From Clostridium sp. CAG:510 (GTDB lineage: Bacteria; Bacillota; Clostridia; Lachnospirales; Lachnospiraceae), in contig FR880791.1 in the NCBI GenBank assembly GCA_000434615.1, positions 23,203 through 87,202 of the forward strand: a DNA stretch of 64,000 nucleotides. Direction: 5' to 3'. Within the stretch, counting starts at the first letter, position 1, and every line of letters begins with the position of its first letter. Below are positions 53,254 to 61,863 of the stretch, piece by piece. The position numbers and the translations under genes are program-made. The notes beneath the pieces are model-generated. The model saw only the letters and a program-made list of their open reading frames with translations. It was not told the DNA's origin and searched no databases.

Positions 53254-53397
53254 CTATCTGTTAATTTCTCTAACATATATAGTACGTGCCATAGCCTGTT
53301 CTGAAAGCATTCCTGCATCAAACAAATGCTTATCTCTTAATATATAAGTTGTAGGGATTGAGTCGCTTAACAGCCAGTTAGGACTTTTCTCTTTCAT
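53254..53397 (-). CDS. 47-aa ORF of uncertain status
   Basis: The peptide MKEKSPNWLLSDSIPTTYIL continues to ARTIYVREINR. It has credible codon and residue use but no clear ribosome site. It lies in decayed DNA and may be the tail of a lost gene. No family was recognised. Confidence 0.3.
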   Translation of the reverse strand: MKEKSPNWLLSDSIPTTYILRDKHLFDAGMLSEQAMARTIYVREINR

Positions 53398-53920
53398 TAT
53401 TTAAGCTGTATTATGTATAAGCTTCTGTCTGACCTAATTCTCCTTGGACCATTGGGCATCCGTTAGAAAGCCAGTCAGCCAGTTTATCATATGCAGCAGT
53501 TCGATTTATGTAGTTGGGACTGCCTTGTACGCATCCGATTGATACCCCAGGCCATTGGATAAGCAATGAAAAATGCTAAATACCATGCAAATTCAACTTA
53601 TGGAGGAACCGTTTATGTACAAAAGTACACCATGCCAAATCTTCTATCAGATTGGGAAGCCCTCAAAAACTTTGATTACCCTACTAATCCTTATGTAATT
53701 CTGCTTTAACTCCATGTCTGATTATTCTTGCTCAGCAGAGCCATGAATCCGGTCAATTCGAAGCCAGTGTTCCGGTGGCATAGAGCCATCTTGATTTTGC
53801 TTGATTATCATGTACTTGATGAGGTAGATCTTGTCAAGGCCTTGCCGCATCTGGCGGAGTGTTAGCTGCCTTTACAAGAGATACCTCATCGAGTAATCTG
53901 TATTCAGCAAAACAAGCAAT
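53398..53920. other. decayed region between abiF and the secreted-protein cluster
   Basis: Only short remnants are found: a plus-strand frame about 53558-53709 (YGGTVYVQKYTMPNLLSDWE...) and a minus-strand frame about 53710-53850 (LRQMRQGLDKIYLIKYM...). Neither has a start or a recognised family. No terminator or RNA gene was seen. It resembles debris of mobile elements. Confidence 0.4.
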
Positions 53921-53925
53921 TTGCA

Positions 53926-53990
53926 GTGGCTCCCACCGTCCGGAAGGGTGGCTCTCAAAATCCGGACTGGTGGCTCAAAGAGCCTCGGAA
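53926..53990. repeat. three tandem 22-bp repeats, IS-end-like
   Basis: GTGGCTC recurs at 53926, 53948 and 53970, exactly 22 bases apart, each time followed by a TCCGGA-like element. Repeated terminal motifs of this kind occur at ends of IS21-type elements, but no transposase is present, so this may be a leftover end. Confidence 0.5.
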
Positions 53991-54008
53991 TAATCATCCA
54001 TGTCGTAA

Positions 54009-54350
54009 TCACATGTCGAGATTTTGAGGAGATAATGTTCCCGAATAGGTTGCAACTGTTTGATTATTCACATACATACAAGAACGCAAAGTTAATGTTC
54101 CACTGTACATAATTCCATTATGTTCTTCCGTCATGCTAATTGTCTTCGCTGGCGTGACCTTCCCGTTATAGATGATTTCCCTCGTTACAGAAATACTATC
54201 TTGTTCATATACAAGAAAATCATTAACTTGATAATCATCTTCTATCATAGATACAGTTTCAACTCTTATGCCTGTGTCTTGTGCATGCACACCTATCGGC
54301 AAACTCATACTCACAACTATCATCAGAAATATCGTACATATTGTCTTCAT
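54009..54350 (-). CDS. small secreted protein next to the XRE membrane regulator
   Basis: A 113-aa protein with signal peptide 1-23 (cleavage after VHA). The mature part is beta-rich (MYSGTLTLRSCMYVNN, VATYSGTL) with one Cys. It is encoded 17 bases after the XRE gene on the same strand. It could be the regulator's ligand, a sensor partner or a small exported effector; nothing in the sequence decides. Confidence 0.6.
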   Translation of the reverse strand: MKTICTIFLMIVVSMSLPIGVHAQDTGIRVETVSMIEDDYQVNDFLVYEQDSISVTREIIYNGKVTPAKTISMTEEHNGIMYSGTLTLRSCMYVNNQTVATYSGTLSPQNLDM

Positions 54351-54367
54351 CCGTTTTGCTCCTCATC

Positions 54368-55069
54368 TTATTCCCAAAACTTAAACAAATACACTTCCAG
54401 TTCTGTATCCTCCCAAGAGGCGGCCTGCTTATATCCTTCATAAAAAGCAAGTTTTAATACTTCGACTTCAAAATCTCCTAGTTCACCTTGTTCCCATTTT
54501 TTATGTACCTGTTCAGAGTAGCCTTTGATTTCATCAACTGTATAGTCATGCGGACAAACTATTGCTATTTCATATATTTCTCCATACATTTCATCATCGG
54601 CATATCTTTCAGAAACAATTCGGAAACCCGTATTTTTTTGACAGTACATCCATATTCCTAAAAAAGCAACAATAGCAAAGACAATTCCCGCAATCAACAG
54701 CCTTTTCCCAGATCTGATTTTCTTGCCTTCTTTTGATACTTTCTGCCCCCCTAACTCTTCTTGGATTAACCTCTCTCCCTCATGCTTATTTTGCTCCAAC
54801 GGTGATTGCCGTCCATCATCTTCACTCAGTACACCGCGCTCCTCTTCACATTCTATATTTCCATTAATCAGATCATCGCAAGATACACGGAACAAATCTG
54901 CCATTCTGGCTATCATTTCCACATCCGGATAATTCTGTCCTCTCTCCCATTTGCATAAAGCTGACGTTGTCACCTGCAGTCTCTCGGCCATTTCGCGCTG
55001 AGTCATCCCGCTCTGTTTACGTAATTCAGCAATACGCTTTCCCAACTGTCCTTTCACAACATTATCCAT
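54368..55069 (-). CDS. XRE regulator with membrane anchor (sensor-regulator)
   Basis: A protein of about 233 aa. The HTH (about 5-60) has TQREMAERLQVTTSALCKWERGQNYPD. An acidic/basic linker is followed by one TM helix (about 126-145) and an extracellular domain of about 85 aa with YADDEMYGEIYEIAIVCP. It is divergent from the 131-aa secreted protein gene and faces a 15-bp inverted repeat, its likely operator. A related design lies at 47.7-48.4 kb. Confidence 0.85.
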   Translation of the reverse strand: MDNVVKGQLGKRIAELRKQSGMTQREMAERLQVTTSALCKWERGQNYPDVEMIARMADLFRVSCDDLINGNIECEEERGVLSEDDGRQSPLEQNKHEGERLIQEELGGQKVSKEGKKIRSGKRLLIAGIVFAIVAFLGIWMYCQKNTGFRIVSERYADDEMYGEIYEIAIVCPHDYTVDEIKGYSEQVHKKWEQGELGDFEVEVLKLAFYEGYKQAASWEDTELEVYLFKFWE

Positions 55070-55081
55070 AGCATTCTCCAC

Positions 55082-55268
55082 TCATTATAATATATAATTG
55101 TATCATAAATGATAAAAATACAATTGACAATATGGAAATTGCTGTTTCTATTACATTTTCCATATTGTCAATAGACACGGTCTTAAAGTTGGTGTACGCT
55201 TTTTGTGTAACCAAAAGATACCAGCATTATGAAATGCTCACGGTATACAAGCAAAGGAGGAATTCCGA
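55082..55268. promoter_or_regulatory. divergent regulatory region with 15-bp inverted repeat
   Basis: The arms TTGACAATATGGAAA (55124-55138) and its perfect complement (55157-55171) are separated by 18 bases. On the minus strand TTGTCA, 17 bases, TATGAT forms the regulator's promoter across one arm. A hairpin in the plus-strand leader (AGCATT/AATGCT inside ATACC/GGTAT, 55219-55251) lies before the secreted-protein gene. Confidence 0.7.
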
Positions 55269-55664
55269 ATGAAACTAAAAAAAACACTATTCGCACTACT
55301 ATTGTCCACAGTACTAATATTGGGAGCAAGCATTACCGTTTTTGCAAATAGCGGATCTACCTTGGTAAACAATAATACCATAGCTTATGGTAGCTCAGTT
55401 ACTGAAAGTACAGGTACCGCATTTACCACTATGGCAGGCGGTTTGAATTCTGCCACAGTGTCTGTATCATCAACCTATCATTATCACCAAAATGTAACTT
55501 ACGAGAATTACACATCCGCTCCCAAATCTGCTTCTGGTCCCAAAAATGCAGTAGTGGATTTTTCCTGTGGCTCATCATATTCTACCAGTTATATTTATTC
55601 TACACACAATGCGACCGTAGGCGATGTGACAATGGAGCAGCGTACTACCTCGGCCAGTAATTAA
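55269..55664 (+). CDS. 131-aa secreted protein, possibly bacteriocin-like
   Basis: The signal peptide covers about 1-26 (LFALLLSTVLILGASITVFA). The mature part, about 105 aa, is rich in Ser, Thr, Tyr, Asn and His (TYHYHQ, SYSTSYIYSTHNATV), is largely uncharged and has one Cys. The S-Y...T-H-x-A-T-V pattern recalls the lactococcin 972 family, but the match is weak. AAGGAGG before the ATG is strong, and the gene leads two lipoproteins and an exporter. Its role is unproven. Confidence 0.6.
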   Translation: MKLKKTLFALLLSTVLILGASITVFANSGSTLVNNNTIAYGSSVTESTGTAFTTMAGGLNSATVSVSSTYHYHQNVTYENYTSAPKSASGPKNAVVDFSCGSSYSTSYIYSTHNATVGDVTMEQRTTSASN

Positions 55665-55807
55665 TTAGTGATATCATAGTATTTTTGTGATATACTACAT
55701 ATAAGATCATATTATCATATTAATGCATAAACATTCATTAAAAGGAATCCTCGAATCCGTAGTTGGCTGTTTATGCGTTATTTGATATTACGAACAGGTG
55801 AACGGAT
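55665..55807 (+). other. spacer with a 9-bp stem between the secreted protein and lipoprotein genes
   Basis: The arms GCATAAACA and TGTTTATGC (about 55722-55782) can pair around a long loop. No T-run follows. It may reduce read-through or protect the upstream message, so that more secreted protein than transporter is made. No promoter was firmly recognised. Confidence 0.4.
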
Positions 55808-57310
55808 ATGAGAAAACATAATTCTGTAACAACATTAAAAAGATTACTGTGCATCATTTCTTTGCTGGCCATCACATTGGAAACTGGATGTGGAGGTGGA
55901 AAACGTAATACAGATACATCCCCGAAAGAAGACAGCTTGACACTGGTATGGGCTGCTAATCCCTACTATTTTGGGGCAAATGCTTTCGACCTGCAAATTC
56001 AGGAAGAACTAAACCGCCGCCTTATCGAAGATTATAACTGTGATTTTCAGGTACAATTTGAATGGCTGTATGCAGATGGAAATGAATACCAAACTGCAGT
56101 TGCTGAGCGGTATCAGGGCCGGACAGCGACCGATATCCTTTTTACCGGACTTGCAAACCACGGGCAGCCCGGCACCTATAACAGCATGGTAAGAGATGAC
56201 TTGCTCTATCCTCTGGATGATTTTCTCACGGAGACAGAGGCAGGGCAGGTTCTCTACGCTTCCTTTTCTGAGATGTTCTGGCAGGCCATGCGCTGTGAAG
56301 GCCATATTTACGGTTTCCGGTGCGTTGACCCGCAAATGTATTATGATGCCACACTGTTAGTCAGGGAGGATTACTCCTCTGCCTTACAGCAATATGAAGA
56401 GATCTCCTCTATTCAGGATTTGGGGGATATCCTGGAGCATCTATCAAAGACCAGTCCGGATTCTTTGCAGGATACGTTGGGTGTGTATGTTGATATTGAT
56501 GCACTTTGTAATTTGGAAGGCTATATACCGGTTATAAACGGTTATACCGGCCTCTACTTTACAGAGGAAAATGGTACAGTCAGGGTCATCAATGCAGCAG
56601 ATGATGCATCATTTCTTAACATGTGGAAGGAAATCCAGCGTTGCAACAACGTGCTTACAGACAGTAGTGTCCCAGATGCAGGAACAGCATATCGGTCAGG
56701 TAAATACGTTTTTGCCATTTTACCGACCACCCCCAGGATTCTATATGATGACCAGCTGCTTGTCGATACCCAGCCAATAAGTGTCAAGACTTTAAGGCAG
56801 GCTCCCGAGCCGCTCATCTATGCCCGCAATGCGGTAACGGGCATTGCCTCCTGGTCAGAGCATCCAAAAGAGGCCATGGAACTGCTAAGCCTGATTGCTA
56901 CACAGCCGGATTTATCCAACCTTCTTATTTATGGGATTGAAGGGATTCACTATAATCTGGCAGGTGGTATTCCGGTACCTGTTTCCTCAGGGAATGCTTA
57001 TACCAAACTGGCATCACCTGCCAACAGGACCATCTCTTACCGAGACGGGCTGGAGCCGGCTGATAAGACAATCCTATATCAGGAAAAAAACAGTGCTGCG
57101 GTACTCAGTCCGGAGATACAATATGAGCTGGATTACACAGAATATATAGAGGAGCTTTCTGAGATTTCCGCTGTCTATGAAGCCCATGCATGTCTGTGGC
57201 TGGGAACCTGTTCGGATGTAGAAGCCGAGGCAGAAAAGTTGTCACAGGAGCTGCAGGCCGTCGACGTGGACAAGTTGGTTAAAAAGCTGAACAAAATGTT
57301 AGGAAATTAA
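55808..57310 (+). CDS. extracellular solute-binding lipoprotein (SBP family 1-like)
   Basis: A 500-aa lipoprotein (lipobox ETGC, C28). It has the two-lobed fold signs of ABC importer binding proteins: early ADGNEYQTAVAERYQGRTATDIL, and a later IASWSEHPKEAMELLSLIA that matches the C-terminal lobe. No importer permease is encoded nearby; instead the operon has a polypeptide-type exporter. It may bind the secreted peptide or serve as sensor or immunity protein. Confidence 0.75.
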   Translation: MRKHNSVTTLKRLLCIISLLAITLETGCGGGKRNTDTSPKEDSLTLVWAANPYYFGANAFDLQIQEELNRRLIEDYNCDFQVQFEWLYADGNEYQTAVAERYQGRTATDILFTGLANHGQPGTYNSMVRDDLLYPLDDFLTETEAGQVLYASFSEMFWQAMRCEGHIYGFRCVDPQMYYDATLLVREDYSSALQQYEEISSIQDLGDILEHLSKTSPDSLQDTLGVYVDIDALCNLEGYIPVINGYTGLYFTEENGTVRVINAADDASFLNMWKEIQRCNNVLTDSSVPDAGTAYRSGKYVFAILPTTPRILYDDQLLVDTQPISVKTLRQAPEPLIYARNAVTGIASWSEHPKEAMELLSLIATQPDLSNLLIYGIEGIHYNLAGGIPVPVSSGNAYTKLASPANRTISYRDGLEPADKTILYQEKNSAAVLSPEIQYELDYTEYIEELSEISAVYEAHACLWLGTCSDVEAEAEKLSQELQAVDVDKLVKKLNKMLGN

Positions 57311-57321
57311 GAGGGATCGTT

Positions 57322-58437
57322 ATGGGCAAAAGACAAAGTATTTTATTACTGTGCTTATCCTTACTTTTAACTTCATTGTCAGGTTGTGGAGCTGGCGACT
57401 CCGCTGCCGGGGATAATGCACATTACATACCTGTTTTTGGATGTTTGGGTGAAACCGGTTCTGTCTATGAAGTAAACGGGATTTTATATTATACAGACTA
57501 TGCCACCGGAGAAAATGGCGTTCTGTGCAGCAAACCCAACTGCATCCATGAGCCGTATTCCTCATCCAATACAGAGCCATACTGTGAAGCAGCATTGCCA
57601 AACGGTAACTTGTCTGTCTCTCTTTTGTCCGGGAACTCGCTGTATGTCATGACAACCGATTTTACCGGCACAGAAATTTATACAAAACAGGTATATGGCG
57701 AGACCTGGGTAACGCTGTTGGAAATACCTTATGGATTTTCGTCCGGACTGCAACGCCGTATCTATGATAAAAAACTGTATTTTACCGCAGCTTCTTATGA
57801 GCACGAAACAGACATTACCGGAGAGGAAATGCCTGCCCTGCAATCCTTTCCTTTTTTGATTGAAGTTGATCTGGACCGGCGCACATACCGAACACTTACA
57901 GAATACGAAGATGGAAGCTCCTGCACGGACGTACTGTTCATCGAGGGAGATTCTCTTTATTACGAAACAGAGTATCCCATCCGGGATACCTATGAAACCA
58001 CATACCGGGTGTGTATATACAGTCTCAATCTGAATACTCTGGAGTCGGAGTATCTGTTTACCACGGATGCCTCCCATGTCTTTTTAGGCGCACATGAGGG
58101 TACCGTTTACACATGTGGAACAGCCGGGCTCATGATGCTTACAGAGGATGGTACCTGGCTTCCCGCCTGTCAGACAGATACCTGCACAAGCGGGTATTCT
58201 TATGAAGACGGTATCTTACTGTCCGTCCGGCAGGACAATAGCGCTTCCATCCTGCATTATGATTACAAAACCGGGAAAGTATCGGATGTACCGGCGCTGC
58301 CCCAAAATGGTTACCTGTTTGATGTGATGGGCGACTGGGTGCTTGCAATTACAGAAAACGGTGATATTGCAGCTGTCCCTATAGAGGACTTATTATCAGG
58401 CAGGGCGCAATATACCGCAACGTGGCGTCCTTATTAA
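57322..58437 (+). CDS. lipoprotein with beta-propeller-like repeats
   Basis: A 371-aa lipoprotein (lipobox LSGC, C22). The sequence consists of strand-turn-strand units of the DUF5050-like type: YEVNGILYYTD, VSLLSGNSLYVMTTD, YDKKLYFTA and so on. The early Cys pair in CSKPNCIHE recurs in such proteins. It is probably a surface-exposed propeller. It follows the solute-binding lipoprotein by 11 bases and is part of the same operon. Confidence 0.65.
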   Translation: MGKRQSILLLCLSLLLTSLSGCGAGDSAAGDNAHYIPVFGCLGETGSVYEVNGILYYTDYATGENGVLCSKPNCIHEPYSSSNTEPYCEAALPNGNLSVSLLSGNSLYVMTTDFTGTEIYTKQVYGETWVTLLEIPYGFSSGLQRRIYDKKLYFTAASYEHETDITGEEMPALQSFPFLIEVDLDRRTYRTLTEYEDGSSCTDVLFIEGDSLYYETEYPIRDTYETTYRVCIYSLNLNTLESEYLFTTDASHVFLGAHEGTVYTCGTAGLMMLTEDGTWLPACQTDTCTSGYSYEDGILLSVRQDNSASILHYDYKTGKVSDVPALPQNGYLFDVMGDWVLAITENGDIAAVPIEDLLSGRAQYTATWRPY

Positions 58438-58459
58438 GAATATGGGGGGAACTATCACT

Positions 58460-59185
58460 ATGGAATTGATGCTGTCGGGAGTCACAAAAAACTATGGGCA
58501 TTTTACAGCCTTACAGGATTTTACCTACGTTTTTAAGGAAGGGGTCTATGGATTGCTGGGGCCGAATGGGGCTGGTAAAAGTACGCTGATGAACCTGATT
58601 ACGGGAAATCTTTCCCCTGACCGGGGAGAGATTCTGCTGGATGGTAAAAACATAAAAGATTTAGGTATCTCCTATCTGAAGCATATCGGGTTTGTCCCTC
58701 AGCAACAGAATCTATATCCTACTTTTACAGGAAAGAGATTTCTATACTATATGGCTGCATTAAAAGGCATGGATAAAAAGAGGGCCGACCTGGAAATACC
58801 TGAAATACTTAATATGTTAAATCTGACGAAGCAGCAGGATAAAAAAATCAGGGAATATTCCGGTGGTATGAAGCAACGACTGCTGATTGGTCAGGCTCTG
58901 TTAGATCACCCGTCCATCCTCATATTTGACGAGCCTACAGCCGGACTGGACCCAAAGGAAAGAATCGGCATCCGAAATATTATCTCCGGGTTCTCTGAGG
59001 ATAGAATTGTGATTTTTGCTACCCACGTGGTATCAGATGTAGAAAAAGCGGCAACGGAAGTCCTTTTCTTAAAAGATGGTCTGCTGTTGCCTGCCCAGAA
59101 GGAAACACAGGATTGGAAGGATAAAAAGACTTCTCTGGAGGAAGTGTATCTGCACTTTTTCGGGGATGAGGGGATGTCATTATGA
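58460..59185 (+). CDS. ABC transporter ATPase of the secreted-protein operon
   Basis: A 241-aa ATPase. Walker A is GPNGAGKST, the signature is YSGGMKQR, Walker B is ILIFDEPTAGLD, and FATHVVSDVE has the H-loop. This is the CcmA/YhcG type, paired with ABC-2 permeases. GGGGGG precedes the likely start at 58460; a start six codons earlier is possible. The next ORF overlaps by four bases. Confidence 0.92.
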   Translation: MELMLSGVTKNYGHFTALQDFTYVFKEGVYGLLGPNGAGKSTLMNLITGNLSPDRGEILLDGKNIKDLGISYLKHIGFVPQQQNLYPTFTGKRFLYYMAALKGMDKKRADLEIPEILNMLNLTKQQDKKIREYSGGMKQRLLIGQALLDHPSILIFDEPTAGLDPKERIGIRNIISGFSEDRIVIFATHVVSDVEKAATEVLFLKDGLLLPAQKETQDWKDKKTSLEEVYLHFFGDEGMSL

Positions 59186-61389
59186 TAAGAACAGAATGCA
59201 AAAAAATCATAACATTTCCGGTTGTTTTCCTAATTTTCTGTTTATGTATCATGAATGTGATTCTGATATACTACAGTGAAGTAAGAAATACGCCTTATAC
59301 AGGTCAAAACGGCTATCGTCAGCAATGGCAACTGGTTTCCGACATGTTGGTAAATGAACCACCTGAGCAGGTCTATGCACAGCTGCAGGCAGATTATGAG
59401 AAAACCTTTTGGACTAACAGTGCCGATAGCGGTTCACTGCGTACCGCTTATGTACAGGCAAGGATTCTGAAAGAGATGGAAAGCATTGTACAGTACGATG
59501 AATATCTGGAAAATATCAGACAGTCCACCGATACCGGGCACTCCTTTTCCCGTTTTCAGGAAACAGAAAACCGTTTTACCCGTGAAAACAGGAAACTGAC
59601 AGCTGCTGCTTATGAAAAGATGTCCTCTGTCTCTCTAAATCCACAGCCCTCCCTTGGAATAGAACTCTTCGCTACTTCTCCTATTACCAATCTTCTCGTT
59701 CTGTTTTTGCTGCTGTTTTTACAGATCATCATCTGGGGCAGGGATAAGGAAACAGGGATGAACAGCCTGTTACACACCTGTTATAACGGAAGGAAACGCC
59801 TTGCCCTTGTAAAGATTAGTGTCTCCTTCGTCTGTTGCGTCCTGGTAGTGTCTCTGTTGTATGGAAGCACTCTGCTGCTTGCGCATAACCTCTATGGAAC
59901 AGGTGATTTAACCCGTAGCCTGTCCTCTGTATACCTGTTTCGGCAGACCGCATGGAATATTTCCGTCCGGCAGTTTATTTTACTGTTCTTAACCTATAAA
60001 ATACTGGCATCCTTTCTTTATATGCTGCTCTTTGGTATTGCTGTTGATGTCCTTCACAATACCATTAGTGCGGTTGTAAGCAGTGCGGGAGTCGTAATCC
60101 TCTGTCATTTCCTGTATGAAAACGGCACCGATATTGTAAAATATCTGCTTCCCGGCGGTTTGTTCCATGTAGAAAATCTGTTTACCATATATCGCAATCT
60201 GAATGTATTCGGTTTTCCGTTTACCTATAGCAGTGCCGCCTCCGTGGTACTGGCTGCGGGCATTGCAGGCTGCATCTGTGTTCTGACAGAGAGTCAGGCC
60301 GAAATCAGCGTCCATTTGCCGAATAAATTACCCCTGCTTCCTGTAAAAGGTCCGGTCCTTAGAACCGTAAATCTGTGGATTCACGAGCTGTGGAAATTAT
60401 TTTTCGAAGAAAAAGTACTGCTTCTTCTACTGCTCCTTGCAGTCGCACAATTCTTTATTTCCGACAGGGAGACCGTCAGATACTATGATTATACCGACTT
60501 CTATTACAGGCAATATATGCAATATTTGTCAGGGGAAGTAACAGAAGAAAAAAAGGACTTTATCCTTTCGGAAAAAGAACGTTTTGCTACACTGAACAGA
60601 CAGAAACAGAACGCTCTGTTACAGGGAAAGACCGACTATCTTGCAGAGCAGGAGCTGTACGCGTATGAGGCCTTTGAACTGACAGAGCAGTATTGGGAGT
60701 ATATTACAGAAAATGATATAGGTTACATGGTTTATGAGCCTGCAGTGGATGAACTGACCGCTGCATCCACCCAGAGGACAGACGCATTGCTTGCTTTTGA
60801 AGCCATGCTTTTTACAGTGTTATGCAGTACCCTGGTCTTCGGCAGAGACTATCAGTTAGGAACCGATAAGCTATGCAGGATCACATTTTACGGCAAAAGG
60901 AAGGCTCCCGCCATCAGAATGGTGACCGGTATGACCGTTAATCTGTTAATCCTGGTACTTGTGTATTGTCCTTATTATAAAGCGACACTACAGGCATATG
61001 GGGTGGGGACAGCGTGTCTGTACTTTCCGGCCGATTGCCTTCGGAGTCTGGACAGATATGGGTGCAGTATCACGCTTGGAACCTATTTCCTGCTACTCTC
61101 AGTAATACGGTTTTTATTTATGAATCTGACGGGGTTAGTCGTATATGCCATCTCCCAAAAGCTGAGGAGTATCATCCACACAATCATTTTAGGCTGCACA
61201 CTTTTTATGCTGCCGTTTGGTATGATTATGCTCAGTGATTCCCTGGCATCCTTTTTCTTCCTTTATAGCCCCATGCTTGGCAACTATCTGCTGACCAGTC
61301 CTTTGGCAGTTGTCATCATCTTTGTATCAGCCATGCTTGCACTGACAGCATGGCTGGTTCGTCTTTCTGTTGATGTATTTTGCAGATAA
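59182..61389 (+). CDS. ABC-2-type permease, tandem-duplicated (735 aa)
   Basis: The protein is unusually large for an ABC-2 permease and looks like two halves in one chain. Near 185 is WGRDKETGMNSLLHTCYNGRKR and near 553 is FGRDYQLGTDKLCRITFYGKRK. Each is the coupling segment following a large extracellular loop (about 32-165 and 435-545) and preceding five TM helices. It may thus form a complete transporter with an ATPase dimer. It probably exports or removes the 131-aa protein or a similar peptide. Confidence 0.8.
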   Translation: MIRTECKKIITFPVVFLIFCLCIMNVILIYYSEVRNTPYTGQNGYRQQWQLVSDMLVNEPPEQVYAQLQADYEKTFWTNSADSGSLRTAYVQARILKEMESIVQYDEYLENIRQSTDTGHSFSRFQETENRFTRENRKLTAAAYEKMSSVSLNPQPSLGIELFATSPITNLLVLFLLLFLQIIIWGRDKETGMNSLLHTCYNGRKRLALVKISVSFVCCVLVVSLLYGSTLLLAHNLYGTGDLTRSLSSVYLFRQTAWNISVRQFILLFLTYKILASFLYMLLFGIAVDVLHNTISAVVSSAGVVILCHFLYENGTDIVKYLLPGGLFHVENLFTIYRNLNVFGFPFTYSSAASVVLAAGIAGCICVLTESQAEISVHLPNKLPLLPVKGPVLRTVNLWIHELWKLFFEEKVLLLLLLLAVAQFFISDRETVRYYDYTDFYYRQYMQYLSGEVTEEKKDFILSEKERFATLNRQKQNALLQGKTDYLAEQELYAYEAFELTEQYWEYITENDIGYMVYEPAVDELTAASTQRTDALLAFEAMLFTVLCSTLVFGRDYQLGTDKLCRITFYGKRKAPAIRMVTGMTVNLLILVLVYCPYYKATLQAYGVGTACLYFPADCLRSLDRYGCSITLGTYFLLLSVIRFLFMNLTGLVVYAISQKLRSIIHTIILGCTLFMLPFGMIMLSDSLASFFFLYSPMLGNYLLTSPLAVVIIFVSAMLALTAWLVRLSVDVFCR

Positions 61390-61570
61390 AGTTGCATGTT
61401 CATTTTGGACAAAGTTGCAAAACATTGGATGCGCGGTTCTTAGGAACGGTGTAGCGCCTATGTGGTAGCCACCAAGTGTGAACCTTCAAAAAGATCCATT
61501 GCAGACATTATCAAAACCATTAACCTTATCTTTGTTGTAGCAAACAAATATAGATAAGGAGGAAAGGAGA
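61390..61570 (+). other. spacer after the exporter gene
   Basis: It contains a small hairpin (GGTTC/GGAAC near 61433-61445) and an AAGGAGGAAAGGAG ribosome site (61557-61569) before a short ORF. No terminator with a T-run was seen after the permease gene. Confidence 0.35.
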
Positions 61571-61648
61571 ATGTCAACTACAATGGATGCCGGAACAATG
61601 ATTCTGCCATCCGGTTATACTGGAATTTACACACAAATTTGGACTTGA
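61571..61648 (+). CDS. 25-aa ORF with a strong ribosome site, probably a truncated peptide
   Basis: The peptide MSTTMDAGTMILPSGY ends nine residues on (TGIYTQIWT). The first 16 residues look like leader peptides of some gut bacteriocins (MxxxMxLPSxY), where a GG cleavage site would follow later. Here the frame runs into the antisense of a GIY-YIG fragment after about 17 codons, so it is probably cut off. Uncertain. Confidence 0.4.
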   Translation: MSTTMDAGTMILPSGYTGIYTQIWT

Positions 61649-61773
61649 CTGGACGTAACCTCAATACGGGGAATTTTTATTGCCTTACCGTTCCAGTTTG
61701 ATAATTCTGCCGTGATAAGGCTGTCCGCTGTTCCGTTCACAAGAAATAACTCGATTGATTTTCCGTATGGCAT
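61627..61773 (-). pseudogene. GIY-YIG nuclease family protein, N-terminal fragment
   Basis: 48 codons with AGGAGGAG before the ATG encode MPYGKSIELFLVNGTADSLI, then TAELSNWNGKAIKIPRIEV. This is the conserved start of the DUF4357-linked GIY-YIG proteins. The sequence then stops at a short unrelated tail; the catalytic GIY-YIG part is absent. It is a broken gene joined to the small ORF on the opposite strand. Confidence 0.7.
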
Positions 61774-61863
61774 ATTCTCCTCCTAAGTATAAAATATAGA
61801 ATGTATGAATTCCGTTTGCCTGTATTTTCTCCTACATTACTATCTTGGGTCTGGTAAGAAACT

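Noticed and set aside
53926..53990. CRISPR array
   Set aside because: Period 22 with no unique spacers and only three units; no cas genes in the window.
55269..55664. Firm assignment of the 131-aa protein to lactococcin 972
   Set aside because: Only a loose S-Y/T-H-A-T-V resemblance; the exporter differs from the usual partner.
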